14,941 nucleotides of DNA from an uncultured Erysipelotrichaceae bacterium (GCA_902795905.1 CADBMY010000074.1:1-14941); one strand, 5' to 3'; counted from the stretch's first letter, positions 1-7,592 are shown. The notes: generated from the letters alone by a model not told the origin. Program-made: numbers and translations.

Positions 1-23
1 CAAACCGGAGTTTATCGTTTCGT

Positions 24-1301
24 CTATTCAGGCTTGCCGAGAAGCTTGAACATGTTCTTCTTGTATACTTCTACACCGGGCTGGTTGAACGGGTTGATAT
101 CCAGCATATAGCAGGTCATCGCTGTTGCAATGAAGAACCAGTAGCACATATAACCGAACGTATATTCCTTCATATCGGGAACTTCAATGATCAGGTTAGG
201 AACATTGCCTGTAACTTCATGTGCTTCCAGAGTACCTCTGAATGCCTGCTTGTTGACCCAGTCGAGGCTCTTGCCGACAAGATAATTCATATTATCGGAG
301 TTCTCGGGATCATTCGGAACCGTCATATCCAGTGTAGGCTCCTTAACCGTAAAGACCGTCTCATAGAGGACTTTATTGCCTTCCTGGATAAACTGACCGA
401 GACTGTGCAGGTCTGTGGAGAAGGTCGCAGAATCCGGCAGGATACCCTTTCCTTCTTTACCCTCAGATTCACCGAGGAGCTGTTTCCACCATTCCGCAAG
501 CATCGCCAGCTGCGGTTCATATGTCACAAACATCTCAACGTTATAGCCCTGATTCTGCAGGATACGTCTGGATACTGCATATCTGTAAGCAGTATTCTTC
601 TGCAGATCAGCTGTGCCCAGTTCTTCGTATGCCTTGAGGAAACCGGCCATGACAGTGCGGATATCAACACCCGCAAGAGCCATCGGCAGTAAGCCTACAG
701 CTGTCAGTACAGAGTATCTGCCGCCGATATCATCGGGGATCACAAAGGTCTGATAGCCTTCCTTGTCAGCCAGTGCCTTCAGGGTGCCGCGGGCCTTATC
801 CGTTGTCGCAATGATACGCTCTTTGCATTCTTCCTTGCCGTATGTTTCTTCCATGTATTCGCGCAGGATACGGAAAGCCAGTGCTGTTTCCGTTGTTGTG
901 CCGCTCTTGGAGATGACATTCAGGATCACGCTCTTGCCTTTAATATGATGCAGGACCTGCTTCAGATATGTACTGGAGAAGGTGTTGCCGGCAAAGATCA
1001 CTTCGTGTCCGTTGTCAGGATACAGTCCCTGGATCATCTCAATGGCAGCTCTTGCGCCGAGGTAGGAACCGCCGATACCGCAGACAACGATCACTTCTGC
1101 CTTGTCCTTCAGCTTCTCACCCAGAGCAACGATTCTCTCAAATTCCTCTTTGTCGTAGTTTACCGGCCAGTCCTGCCATCCCAGGTAGTCATTTCCGGCA
1201 CCGGTCTTGTTTACGATCTGTTCGTGGATCCTGTTTACCGTTTCCTGATAACTCTCGATACTCTTTTGAAGATGTCCGTGTGTCTCATCAAACTTAATCA
1301 T
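24..1301 (-). CDS. pgi: Glucose-6-phosphate isomerase
   Basis: Cytosolic enzyme interconverting glucose 6-phosphate and fructose 6-phosphate in glycolysis and gluconeogenesis. The 425-residue product has the usual bacterial length and family motifs in order: GIGGSYLG (about 75-82), the phosphate-binding SKSGTTTET (131-139), GGRYSVL (193-199), the GESEGKEGKG stretch holding a likely catalytic Glu near 278, STDLHSLGQ (295-303) and NPFNQPGVE (403-411) just before a conserved Lys near 414. The frame stays open 11 codons further upstream, but I start at 1301 because AAAGGAGAGG lies just upstream and the longer N-terminus is low-complexity and Arg-rich. The start overlaps the stop of the upstream S1-domain gene by 8 bases, which suggests translational coupling. 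Nothing in the motifs looks damaged. The 23 bases beyond the stop are too few to judge a terminator. Identification is secure. Confidence 0.97.
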   Translation of the reverse strand: MIKFDETHGHLQKSIESYQETVNRIHEQIVNKTGAGNDYLGWQDWPVNYDKEEFERIVALGEKLKDKAEVIVVCGIGGSYLGARAAIEMIQGLYPDNGHEVIFAGNTFSSTYLKQVLHHIKGKSVILNVISKSGTTTETALAFRILREYMEETYGKEECKERIIATTDKARGTLKALADKEGYQTFVIPDDIGGRYSVLTAVGLLPMALAGVDIRTVMAGFLKAYEELGTADLQKNTAYRYAVSRRILQNQGYNVEMFVTYEPQLAMLAEWWKQLLGESEGKEGKGILPDSATFSTDLHSLGQFIQEGNKVLYETVFTVKEPTLDMTVPNDPENSDNMNYLVGKSLDWVNKQAFRGTLEAHEVTGNVPNLIIEVPDMKEYTFGYMCYWFFIATAMTCYMLDINPFNQPGVEVYKKNMFKLLGKPE

Positions 1302-1659
1302 TTTTCCTCTCCTTTGCCTCTGTGATCCACTCATCCATCATTCCCGCGATGGAGGAGAAGCCCAGTTTATTTTCAGGCATTGTCGCTTTCTGTGTGTAAT
1401 TCCGACGGTGACTGCGGGTATTCGGATGCAGAGCTTTCAGGGATAATCTGGCCTGTCTGGCATTCCTGTCATAGTCGATGACTTTGACTCTGACGATATC
1501 CCCTTCCCTGACATATCTCGTGATATCACGTACATATCCGTCACTGATCTCAGAGATATGGATCAGGCCTGTCACATTGTCATTCAGCAATACAAAAGCT
1601 CCGTACGGCTGTATGCCCGTGACTTTGCCCTCTGTTATCTGTCCAACTTCGTATTTCAT
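1294..1659 (-). CDS. yugI: Small S1 RNA-binding domain protein (YugI/CvfD, general stress protein 13 type)
   Basis: A 121-residue protein whose first 75 or so residues form one S1 (OB-fold) RNA-binding domain. It shows the pattern GQITEGKVTGIQPYGAFVLL, then GLIHISEIS, then GDIVRVKVIDYD, and it ends the fold with ARLSLKAL. A basic linker (about 80-95) and a short acidic tail follow. Single-S1 proteins of this size in Bacillota (YugI/GSP13, CvfD) bind ribosomes or RNA and act as post-transcriptional regulators; that role is carried over from the family. I chose the ATG at 1659, which begins the domain as in relatives. A GTG ten codons upstream is possible, and neither start has a strong Shine-Dalgarno sequence. 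The gene overlaps pgi by 8 bases, so the two are probably one transcript. In Bacillus subtilis yugI also lies near pgi, which supports the assignment. Confidence 0.9.
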   Translation of the reverse strand: MKYEVGQITEGKVTGIQPYGAFVLLNDNVTGLIHISEISDGYVRDITRYVREGDIVRVKVIDYDRNARQARLSLKALHPNTRSHRRNYTQKATMPENKLGFSSIAGMMDEWITEAKERKND

Positions 1660-1679
1660 CACAGAATTACTTCGTGTCA

Positions 1680-1713
1680 AGTATATCACACGCTACTTTT
1701 GATGTGCTATACT
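1680..1713. promoter_or_regulatory. Possible divergent -10 elements between the S1 gene and the PAP2-family gene
   Basis: TATACT reads rightward at 1708-1713 and leftward at 1685-1680, so the short gap between the two divergent genes holds a mirrored pair of -10-like boxes. Neither has a convincing -35 at 16-18 bases. The rightward box would start RNA at about 1720, inside the GAGGAGG ribosome site (1717-1723), leaving a leader of about ten bases. The leftward box would give a leader of about 14 bases. This is a pattern call only. Confidence 0.3.
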
Positions 1714-1728
1714 TTTGAGGAGGTAAAT

Positions 1729-2184
1729 ATGTTACGGACGATGTATCCCTTCTGGTCAGCACTGATATCAGCAATACTGGCTCAGGTACTGAAGCCTCTG
1801 TTTTATTATTTTTCCACACATAAGTGGAGATGGGGATATATCTTCAGCACCGGTGGTTTTCCGAGCTCACACAGTGCTCTGGTATCATCGCTGTCAATGT
1901 CTGTAGGCCTGCAGGAACACTTCAGTTCCACGATCTTCGCGGTGACGCTTGCTTTCTCACTGATCGTGATCTATGACGCAGCCAACGTAAGATATTACTC
2001 CGGGCAGAATATCAAGATCACCCAGCAGCTGCTCAAGGATATTCAGGAACAGCTCAACACATCGTTTGATGATCCCATCTATGACACCAAGATCAAGGAT
2101 GTTTTAGGCCATAAGTGGACAGAAGTCATCGGCGGTATATGTCTGGGTCTGGCCATTGCGCTGATCTTCCACTTCTGCGTATAG
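1729..2184 (+). CDS. Divergent PAP2 family (DUF212, YuiD-like) membrane protein
   Basis: A 151-residue integral membrane protein. It opens with a hydrophobic segment (about 7-28) and carries the family hallmark GGFPSSHSALVSSLS (about 42-56), which resembles the PSGH motif of acid phosphatases. A second hydrophobic stretch (about 66-82) runs into YDAANVRYYSGQN. The C-terminal GHKWTEVIGGICLGL supplies a His and a last membrane segment. The SSH and GHKWTEV motifs match the divergent PAP2 group, whose substrate is generally unknown, so a lipid or prenyl-phosphate phosphatase role is only inference. The start at 1729 follows a very strong GAGGAGG six bases upstream; the open frame extends further upstream but lacks family similarity there. 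The next gene begins 14 bases after the stop, so the two probably share a transcript. Confidence 0.9.
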   Translation: MLRTMYPFWSALISAILAQVLKPLFYYFSTHKWRWGYIFSTGGFPSSHSALVSSLSMSVGLQEHFSSTIFAVTLAFSLIVIYDAANVRYYSGQNIKITQQLLKDIQEQLNTSFDDPIYDTKIKDVLGHKWTEVIGGICLGLAIALIFHFCV

Positions 2185-2198
2185 AAAGAGGTTCTGAA

Positions 2199-2501
2199 AT
2201 GAGTGAATTGGAAAAAGAAACCGTCGCTGCTGATCTTCTGGAAAGGATCGAAAAGACCATAAACAAGATCAGACCTTACATTCAGGCTGACGGAGGTGAC
2301 GTACAGCTGATTGATTATAAAGATGGTGTCGTTACCGTACGCATGCTTGGCGCATGTGCAGGATGTATGGCCATCGATCAGACACTGACCGAAGGCATCC
2401 AGGCGATCCTGATGGATGAAGTCCCCGAAGTCAAGGAAGTACGGATGGACGAATCCCTGGAAATGGGTAACATCGGATACTCAGGATTCAATTATTACTA
2501 A
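2199..2501 (+). CDS. NifU C-terminal-domain Fe-S cluster scaffold/carrier protein
   Basis: A 100-residue protein made almost entirely of a NifU C-terminal domain. A helix (about 12-27) leads into RPYIQADGGDVQLID (about 25-39), then VTVRMLGACAGCMAID (about 45-60), in which Cys53 and Cys56 form the CxxC that binds a [4Fe-4S] cluster between two subunits. Relatives (Nfu, YutI) carry assembled clusters to target enzymes in the cytosol. The last 15 residues (MGNIGYSGFNYY-like tail) lie outside the core domain. The ATG at 2199 follows AGAGG and begins the domain normally. The gene sits 14 bases behind the PAP2-family gene and ends at a strong hairpin terminator, so it is the last gene of a two-gene unit. 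The link between the two functions is not obvious. Confidence 0.94.
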   Translation: MSELEKETVAADLLERIEKTINKIRPYIQADGGDVQLIDYKDGVVTVRMLGACAGCMAIDQTLTEGIQAILMDEVPEVKEVRMDESLEMGNIGYSGFNYY

Positions 2502-2502
2502 G

Positions 2503-2532
2503 AAACAGCCGGATATCCGGTTTTTCTTTTTT
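2503..2532 (+). terminator. Rho-independent terminator after the NifU-domain gene
   Basis: AGCCGG (2507-2512), an ATAT loop and CCGGTT (2517-2522) form a six-pair stem with one G-U pair. It is followed directly by an almost unbroken run of T to 2532, starting two bases after the stop codon. Confidence 0.85.
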
Positions 2533-2628
2533 ATCGTTGATTTCTGATTTGCAAATACGTTTTTTCTTGATATTTTTTGGAAATTTCACTATTTTTCAAA
2601 TTATTTTCGCGAATAGAAAGGAATTTCA

Positions 2629-2658
2629 TTGACATTGTATCATTTTTTGGATTTTAAT
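2629..2658 (+). promoter_or_regulatory. Sigma-A-type promoter of glnN
   Basis: A perfect -35 TTGACA (2629-2634), an 18-base spacer and -10 TTTAAT (2653-2658, five of six consensus bases). RNA would start near 2665, leaving a leader of about 18 bases with GGAGGA at 2671-2676. The surrounding gap (2533-2682) is very AT-rich. I looked for a GlnR-type TGTNAN7TNACA operator and saw none. Confidence 0.75.
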
Positions 2659-2682
2659 ATCTTTGTGAACGGAGGAATTGTT

Positions 2683-4755
2683 ATGGAAGCCCCTTTTGAA
2701 GAATTTGGTTCAATGATCTTCAGCGAACGGGAGATGAAAGACCGTCTCCCCAGCCCCGTATACAAGTCATGGAAGAAGACAGTTGCGGATGAAGCTACAC
2801 TTGACCGACAGACAGCTGATGCGATCGCGCATGCCATGAAACGCTGGGCTCTTGAGAAAGGAGCTACACATTACACGCACTGGTTCCAGCCGATGACCGG
2901 TGTGACCGCCGAAAAACATGAATCCTTTATCGACAAAGATGATCGCGGAGAGCCGCTGACACACTTCTCCGGCAGAACCCTGATCAAAGGTGAACCGGAT
3001 GCGTCCAGTTTCCCAAGTGGCGGTCTGCGGGCCACCTTTGAGGCCAGAGGATATACATACTGGGATGTTACTTCTCCTGCCTTCATTCGTGACAATGTCC
3101 TGTGTATCCCAACGGTATTTGTCTCCTACAACGGTGAATCCCTGGACAAGAAGGACCCCCTGCTGCGTTCGATCAAGGCTGTCAGTACTGCCGCTACAAG
3201 AACTGTGAATCTTCTCGGTGAAAAGGATGTACGTTCCTGCACACCGATGTCCGGACTTGAGCAGGAATACTTCCTCGTAGATCAGGAGCACTTTAACAAG
3301 CGTGATGATCTGCGCTTCTGCGGACGTACACTGTTCGGTGCCCCGGCACCTAAGGGACAGGAACTCAGCGATCACTACTTCGGTGCCCTTCCTGACCGTG
3401 TCTCCGGCTTCATGAAGGATGTTAACCGGGAACTGTGGAAGCTTGGTATCTACTCAAAGACCGAGCATAACGAGGTGGCACCCGGACAGTTTGAACTGGC
3501 TGTTCTGTACAATAACGCCAATGTTACGGTAGATCAGAATCAGCTGGTCATGGAAACACTAAAGAAGACTGCTTCCAAGCATGGTCTGGCATGTCTGCTT
3601 CATGAGAAGCCCTTTGCCGGCATCAACGGTTCAGGTAAGCATGATAACTACTCGATCGTTACCGATACAGGTCTGAACCTGTTTGCGCCGGGTGACAAGC
3701 CTGCCGAGAATATCCGTTTCCTGGTTTTTGTCTGTGCCTTCATCAAGGCTGTGGATACCTATCCTGAGTTACTGCGGATGAGTGCTGCCAGTGTCGGAAA
3801 CGATCACCGTCTCGGCGCCAGCGAAGCTCCCCCGGCAATCATCTCGATCTACCTTGGTTCCTATATCGAAGAGATCCTGCGCGGTCTGCACAAGCCTGAA
3901 AAGACCGAGACAAAAACAGAGAAGCCGGAATTTAACCCAATCGCCGGTCTCTCCTATATTCCTCACGATAATACCGATCGCAACCGTACATCACCTGTAG
4001 CCTTTACCGGAAATAAGTTTGAGTTCCGTATGGTAGGTTCCTCGATGTCCGGTGCTTTCCCGAACACGGTGCTGAATACGATCATGGCACAGTCTCTGAA
4101 CGAGATCTCCGATCAGCTGGAAGGTATCAAGTACCTCCAGGATGTCAGAGCCAAAGCCCTTGAGATCTGTGCAGATATCATCCACGATCATAGTAAGATC
4201 CTCTTCTCCGGTGACGGTTATTCCGAAGCCTGGGTCGAAGAAGCGAAAAGACGCGGTCTTCCCAATATCACCTCGTATGTAGAAGCCATCGAATACATCA
4301 ACTCCCCTGTAACTGTTGATCTGTTCGCAAAGCACGGCGTCTATACAAAGGTGGAACTGGATGCCCGCAAGGAGATCTACCGTGAACAGTACCGGAATAC
4401 GATCGGTATTGAAGTCAAGACGATGATCGAGATGTCCGAGCAGATCATCCTGCCGGCAGCCGCAAAGGAATATGCATTCTATGCCGCCCTGCCCGAGACA
4501 TCCGCCTATATCCGCAAGCATACAGCCAAGCTCTGCAGTGACATGGACGCGATCTGCACACTGACGGATAAACTCCGCAGTGATTACGCAAGGATCTACA
4601 GTGAGCCGTGCAGCTATGAAAACGGTCAGAAGATCCGTGATGTCCTGTGTGCAGACCTGAAAGATCTCCGCAGTGCCATGGATGAATATGAAAGAACAGC
4701 CTCCGAGGAGAGATATCCCCTGCCGAGATACAAGGACATGCTGTTTGCCCTGTAA
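2683..4755 (+). CDS. glnN: Type III glutamine synthetase
   Basis: Forms glutamine from glutamate, ammonia and ATP, the entry point of ammonium assimilation. The 690-residue length matches the large type III (GlnN) family rather than the roughly 450-residue type I. Motifs in order are the type III N-terminal block (FGSMIFSEREMKDRLP, about 8-23), the catalytic-core GLEQEYFL (191-198) with metal-binding acidic residues, NEVAPGQFE (263-271), GINGSGKHDN (313-322) and GNDHRLGASEAPPAII (372-387). The C-terminal third is the long helical region typical of type III. I start at the ATG at 2683 behind GGAGGA. The open frame to 2629 begins with a TTG that is really the -35 box. It has its own promoter and a bidirectional terminator, so it is probably monocistronic. 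No damaged motif is visible, and no nitrogen-regulator site was found. Confidence 0.97.
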   Translation: MEAPFEEFGSMIFSEREMKDRLPSPVYKSWKKTVADEATLDRQTADAIAHAMKRWALEKGATHYTHWFQPMTGVTAEKHESFIDKDDRGEPLTHFSGRTLIKGEPDASSFPSGGLRATFEARGYTYWDVTSPAFIRDNVLCIPTVFVSYNGESLDKKDPLLRSIKAVSTAATRTVNLLGEKDVRSCTPMSGLEQEYFLVDQEHFNKRDDLRFCGRTLFGAPAPKGQELSDHYFGALPDRVSGFMKDVNRELWKLGIYSKTEHNEVAPGQFELAVLYNNANVTVDQNQLVMETLKKTASKHGLACLLHEKPFAGINGSGKHDNYSIVTDTGLNLFAPGDKPAENIRFLVFVCAFIKAVDTYPELLRMSAASVGNDHRLGASEAPPAIISIYLGSYIEEILRGLHKPEKTETKTEKPEFNPIAGLSYIPHDNTDRNRTSPVAFTGNKFEFRMVGSSMSGAFPNTVLNTIMAQSLNEISDQLEGIKYLQDVRAKALEICADIIHDHSKILFSGDGYSEAWVEEAKRRGLPNITSYVEAIEYINSPVTVDLFAKHGVYTKVELDARKEIYREQYRNTIGIEVKTMIEMSEQIILPAAAKEYAFYAALPETSAYIRKHTAKLCSDMDAICTLTDKLRSDYARIYSEPCSYENGQKIRDVLCADLKDLRSAMDEYERTASEERYPLPRYKDMLFAL

Positions 4756-4785
4756 AAGAAAAAGAGATCACACGATCTCTTTTTT
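4756..4785. terminator. Bidirectional terminator between glnN and the DUF1653 gene
   Basis: AAAGAGATC (4761-4769), loop ACAC and GATCTCTTT (4774-4782) form a perfect nine-pair stem with A-rich and T-rich flanks. It can therefore serve both the rightward glnN transcript and the leftward transcript that ends at 4790. Confidence 0.88.
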
Positions 4786-4789
4786 AGAC

Positions 4790-5059
4790 TCATTTCCGAT
4801 ACAGTTCGAATCTGTACTTCTGACGGATCTCAGGATACTTGGCATGATCTGTTTCGCTCATGAACATATCCAGAGGCCGTACATACATGCGCATATCCCC
4901 GTACAGAGCCTGATAGACCATGACCTCGGAACCATCTTCACTGTCAACCGCGGTACCGATGATCCTGTACAGATACGTATCTGTCTGTTTTTCCTTTTCA
5001 CTCAGCAGTTCTCTTTTAAAGTGAGAAACGATATCTCCGGCCTTAAACTCTCTTTCCAT
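4790..5059 (-). CDS. DUF1653 domain protein
   Basis: An 89-residue cytosolic protein with the features of DUF1653: a beta-rich start ([13 protein letters not shown], about 4-16), a central [15 protein letters not shown] segment, the hallmark [10 protein letters not shown] (about 47-56) and [10 protein letters not shown], ending in RFELY. Family function is not established, and I do not assign one. The ATG at 5059 is preferred because GGAGAAGAGG sits just upstream; a GTG eight codons earlier lacks such a site. The start lies inside the 3' end of the GNAT gene, overlapping it by 58 bases in another frame, so its ribosome site is within that coding sequence and the two are likely translationally coupled. 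It ends four bases from the shared terminator with glnN. Confidence 0.86.
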   Translation of the reverse strand: MEREFKAGDIVSHFKRELLSEKEKQTDTYLYRIIGTAVDSEDGSEVMVYQALYGDMRMYVRPLDMFMSETDHAKYPEIRQKYRFELYRK

Positions 5060-5574
5060 TTCCTCTTCTCCATTCTGTAACACCTGAGGTCCACTCTGCC
5101 TCTGGTTTCGTGATAGAACGCTTTGTATTCCATACCTTCATACTGAAAGCCGATCTTCTCCAGCATTGCCGAAGAAGCTGTATTGTAGGTAAAGCAGCGT
5201 GCCAGCACACTGCGCAGTCCGGTATGGGTAAAGTAGACATCCAGCAGAGCAGTCATTGCCTCCGTCATATAGCCCTTCCGGCGGTAATCACGGTGAATGA
5301 CAAATCCGGCTTCGGCTTCCCCGATAAGCATTTCCTCTCTCTGCAGAACCAGCAGTCCGATCAGCTTGTTCTGTGACCTCAGGATGATACCGTATCTTTC
5401 CTGACGGCAGAATACCCTGATCAGATCACGGAACTCTTCATCCATCTCCTCAAACGCGTGGAAACCCCCTTCATCCAGGGTCGTCTCTTCGTCAGAAACA
5501 ATGTCAAAGATATCCTCTGCGTCCTCAGGACATATTCTTCGCAGCAGTAATCTTTCTGTCGTTATCTCAAACAT
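5002..5574 (-). CDS. GNAT family N-acetyltransferase (RimJ/RimL type)
   Basis: A 190-residue GNAT acetyltransferase, which moves an acetyl group from acetyl-CoA to an amine. It opens with [20 protein letters not shown], typical of the RimJ/RimL-like branch. The beta strands [18 protein letters not shown] follow, then the acetyl-CoA pyrophosphate-binding loop [14 protein letters not shown] (about 93-106). The closing [17 protein letters not shown] (about 132-148) is the usual family end motif. The substrate cannot be told from sequence. About 20 residues after [12 protein letters not shown] look like a tail beyond the normal domain and coincide with the overlap with the DUF1653 gene. The ATG at 5574 begins the domain properly; an in-frame GTG seven codons upstream lies inside a terminator-like hairpin. 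Neither start has a clear Shine-Dalgarno sequence. The permease gene ends 29 bases upstream. Confidence 0.9.
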   Translation of the reverse strand: MFEITTERLLLRRICPEDAEDIFDIVSDEETTLDEGGFHAFEEMDEEFRDLIRVFCRQERYGIILRSQNKLIGLLVLQREEMLIGEAEAGFVIHRDYRRKGYMTEAMTALLDVYFTHTGLRSVLARCFTYNTASSAMLEKIGFQYEGMEYKAFYHETRGRVDLRCYRMEKRKWKESLRPEISFLTLKENC

Positions 5575-5579
5575 ATGGA

Positions 5580-5607
5580 TATAAAGATAAGCCACAGTGT
5601 GGCTTAT
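5580..5607 (-). terminator. Hairpin at the end of the AI-2E-family gene
   Basis: A perfect inverted repeat, ATAAGCCACA and TGTGGCTTAT (5587-5607), spans the stop codon of the permease gene read leftward. It is followed by CTTTATAT, a poor U-run, so termination may be partial and the GNAT gene could be reached by read-through. Confidence 0.55.
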
Positions 5608-6737
5608 TTGATCTTGATATTCTTTTCCGCCAATCGTGTATAGATCGCATCCCTGATCAGATAATAGATCACGGAGAAGATCGGTACACCCAGGAACATA
5701 CCGATGACGCCGAACATGGCACCGCCGACAATGATCGCAAACATGATCCAGAGAGCCGGCAGACCGAGGGAATCACCGAGGATACGGGGACCGATGATAT
5801 TGCCGTCAACCTGCTGCAGAATGACCACGAAGATCGTAAACTCCAGCGCTTTTGCCGGGTTGATGATCAGCAGGATAAATATACTCGGGATGGCACCGAT
5901 AAACGGTCCGAATACAGGAATCATATTGGTCAGACCGACGATGAACGAGATCAGCGGCGCATACGGAATATTCATCAGTGTTGTCACAAACCAGCAGATC
6001 ACACCGATGATCAGGGAATCCAGAGCCTTGCCGAAGATAAAACTGTTAAACATCGTAGATGTCAGTCTGGCGATCCTGCCCAGTCTTTCCACACCCTGCG
6101 GACTGTGTGTCGCATAGACAACTCTCTTGATCTGAAGCGTAAACTTCTCCTCATCCAGCAGGATATACAGGGCAATGATCACACCGATGAAGAAGTCAAA
6201 TACACGGCTGATAAACGAAACCGAATAGCTGACGATACGCGGTACCATCGTCGCCGCATTACGGATCAGCTGGGTGATATTCGTACGCAGATTCTGGTAG
6301 ATCGAATCAATGATCTCCGCATACTGTGTATCACCGAGGTTGGAGAGCCAGCTGTCCACCGTACGCATGTAGCCTTCCATCGAGTTCAGTAACATGCCGA
6401 GACTCGACATCAGCTGCGGGATCAGCACGATGAAGAAACTGGCGATCACAATCGCAAAGATCAGCATTGTGATCAGTACCGCAAGTTTACGTTTAACACC
6501 GTCGGAAAGACCTGTTTTGGCAAGCCATACCCTCTCCACACGCCGGCGCAGAGGAAGCAGGACAAACGCAATAAAAAGTCCCAACAGAAAAGGGATCATC
6601 GACGTCACGATCTTTCCGAAGAAGCCGGAGAACTGACTCCAGTTATGCACCAGAGCCCAGACGACCGCAATCACCCCGCCCGAAAGACTCAGCGTTACGA
6701 TGTTTTCAATCATTCTGTCAGTGAACTTAAACTTCAT
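5604..6737 (-). CDS. AI-2E/PerM family transporter-like membrane protein
   Basis: A 377-residue polytopic membrane protein of the AI-2E (TqsA, PerM) family. The N-terminal part has about three hydrophobic segments (roughly 15-33, 40-62, 85-108). A long amphipathic middle follows (about 110-165). The C-terminal half carries the family signature with several membrane segments, including NMIPVFGPFIGAIPSI (about 268-283), VDGNIIGPRILGDSLGL (about 307-323) and GGAMFGVIGMFLGVP (about 335-349). Members export small molecules or act as ion-coupled antiporters; the substrate here is unknown and an autoinducer role should not be assumed. The start at 6737 is the only ATG before the first membrane segment, because an in-frame TAA lies two codons upstream. 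There is no Shine-Dalgarno sequence, and a TATAAT box sits eight bases upstream, which suggests a leaderless message. It diverges from the endonuclease-family gene. Confidence 0.92.
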   Translation of the reverse strand: MKFKFTDRMIENIVTLSLSGGVIAVVWALVHNWSQFSGFFGKIVTSMIPFLLGLFIAFVLLPLRRRVERVWLAKTGLSDGVKRKLAVLITMLIFAIVIASFFIVLIPQLMSSLGMLLNSMEGYMRTVDSWLSNLGDTQYAEIIDSIYQNLRTNITQLIRNAATMVPRIVSYSVSFISRVFDFFIGVIIALYILLDEEKFTLQIKRVVYATHSPQGVERLGRIARLTSTMFNSFIFGKALDSLIIGVICWFVTTLMNIPYAPLISFIVGLTNMIPVFGPFIGAIPSIFILLIINPAKALEFTIFVVILQQVDGNIIGPRILGDSLGLPALWIMFAIIVGGAMFGVIGMFLGVPIFSVIYYLIRDAIYTRLAEKNIKIK

Positions 6738-6745
6738 GCATTACC

Positions 6746-6751
6746 ATTATA
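6746..6751 (-). promoter_or_regulatory. -10 box (TATAAT) of the AI-2E-family gene
   Basis: A perfect TATAAT reads leftward and ends eight bases before the ATG at 6737, so RNA would start within about 0-3 bases of the start codon. No good -35 is visible at 16-18 bases upstream, so an activator or a non-consensus -35 would be needed. Confidence 0.5.
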
Positions 6752-6758
6752 ACGCAGT

Positions 6759-6776
6759 TTTCTGTCTTCACAGAAA
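6759..6776. promoter_or_regulatory. Inverted repeat between divergent promoters, possible operator
   Basis: TTTCTGT, four bases, then ACAGAAA form a perfect seven-base inverted repeat. It lies between the divergent -10 boxes, where the leftward -35 should be, and ends 26 bases before the rightward -10. It could bind a dimeric regulator of both genes. This is inferred from position and symmetry only. Confidence 0.3.
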
Positions 6777-6802
6777 CTATTTCCGTACCTTTGACAAAAC
6801 AT

Positions 6803-6808
6803 TATAAT
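6803..6808 (+). promoter_or_regulatory. -10 box (TATAAT) of the endonuclease-family gene
   Basis: A perfect TATAAT lies six bases before the ATG at 6815, so RNA starting at the usual distance would begin at the start codon itself. TTGACA at 6791-6796 is too close (six bases) to be its -35. The correctly spaced position (near 6780) is a poor match. Confidence 0.5.
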
Positions 6809-6814
6809 TTAGGT

Positions 6815-7585
6815 ATGAGCATATACAAAGTCATGTCACTGAACATGAAAAACGATGTATTTCCTTCGGTGTTCCAAAGACGTGCGCAGTCACTGCAGGA
6901 GATGATCAAAACCTATGACCCCGATCTGATCGGTGTGCAGGAACTGACGGATATGATGATGGAATATCTGGGTGACCTGACATCCGTATACGGGTTTTAC
7001 GGTGCTGCCCGAGGCACTTCCCTTTCATATACCGATGAGCGCTGCTGTATTCTGTACAGGAAGGACCGTTTCCGTCTCCGTGAAGGCAAAACACTGTGGC
7101 TCAGCGATACCCCGGAGATCCGGGGATCACGGTATCCCGGCAGTACTTTCCCGCGTATCGTCAGCACAGCTGTACTGGAGGATAGTCTGCATACGTTCGT
7201 CATGGCCAACACTCATCTCGATCACATGTTTGCCTATGTACGCTACCGTCAGGCTGACAAACTGGCAGAGATCCTCAATACATATACAGACAGTGATTTT
7301 ATGATCCTGACCGGTGATTTCAACACTCCGCTGACCACCCTGCCGTTAAAACGGCTGACGGAGAAAACAGGACTGCAGGACGCCGTGCCGGAGAATCCTT
7401 CAACCAGTCTGCGGAATATCATGAGACTCTCCTCTTCCCGCTTTCTGCCGATCGATCATGTATTCGTATCCGGGAACATCCACGTGATACGCTCACGCCT
7501 GGTTACCGGCATGTTCATGGGACGCTTCCCCAGTGATCACCTGCCCCTGTATACCGAGATCGAATACAGTGAGCGTTACCTGTAG
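6815..7585 (+). CDS. Endonuclease/exonuclease/phosphatase family protein
   Basis: A 256-residue protein with the complete metal-dependent phosphodiesterase fold of the DNase I/exonuclease III/phosphatase superfamily. It shows KVMSLNMKND with Asn10, LIGVQE with Glu43 (metal ligand), MANTHLDH (about 132-139) with the active-site His, LTGDFNTP with the catalytic Asp and Asn, IDHVFVS and the final PSDHLPL with the Asp-His pair. All catalytic positions are present, so it should be active, but the substrate (nucleic acid, phosphoinositide or another phosphodiester) cannot be told. No signal peptide is visible, so it is probably cytosolic. I start at the ATG at 6815, which leaves a normal first beta strand. 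The frame extends to a TTG at 6791 with no ribosome site. Only a weak TAGGT precedes the ATG. It is divergent from the AI-2E-family gene and convergent with ileS. Confidence 0.9.
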   Translation: MSIYKVMSLNMKNDVFPSVFQRRAQSLQEMIKTYDPDLIGVQELTDMMMEYLGDLTSVYGFYGAARGTSLSYTDERCCILYRKDRFRLREGKTLWLSDTPEIRGSRYPGSTFPRIVSTAVLEDSLHTFVMANTHLDHMFAYVRYRQADKLAEILNTYTDSDFMILTGDFNTPLTTLPLKRLTEKTGLQDAVPENPSTSLRNIMRLSSSRFLPIDHVFVSGNIHVIRSRLVTGMFMGRFPSDHLPLYTEIEYSERYL

Positions 7586-7592
7586 ATATACC

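Noticed and set aside
1675..1680. Minus-strand TTGACA as the -35 box of the S1-domain gene
   Set aside because: A -10 at the right distance would fall inside the coding sequence and matches poorly; TATACT just upstream is a better candidate.
2533..2628. AT-rich stretch before glnN as an operator or small RNA
   Set aside because: I saw only T-runs and a short TTCGCGAA palindrome, with no GlnR-type operator and no stable conserved structure.
2767..3375. A 202-codon open frame on the minus strand inside glnN
   Set aside because: It is antisense to the catalytic core of a clear glutamine synthetase, has no ribosome site and its translation shows no domain.
6791..6808. TTGACA and TATAAT as a -35/-10 pair upstream of the endonuclease-family gene
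   Set aside because: They are only six bases apart, far from the 16-18 needed, so they cannot form one promoter.
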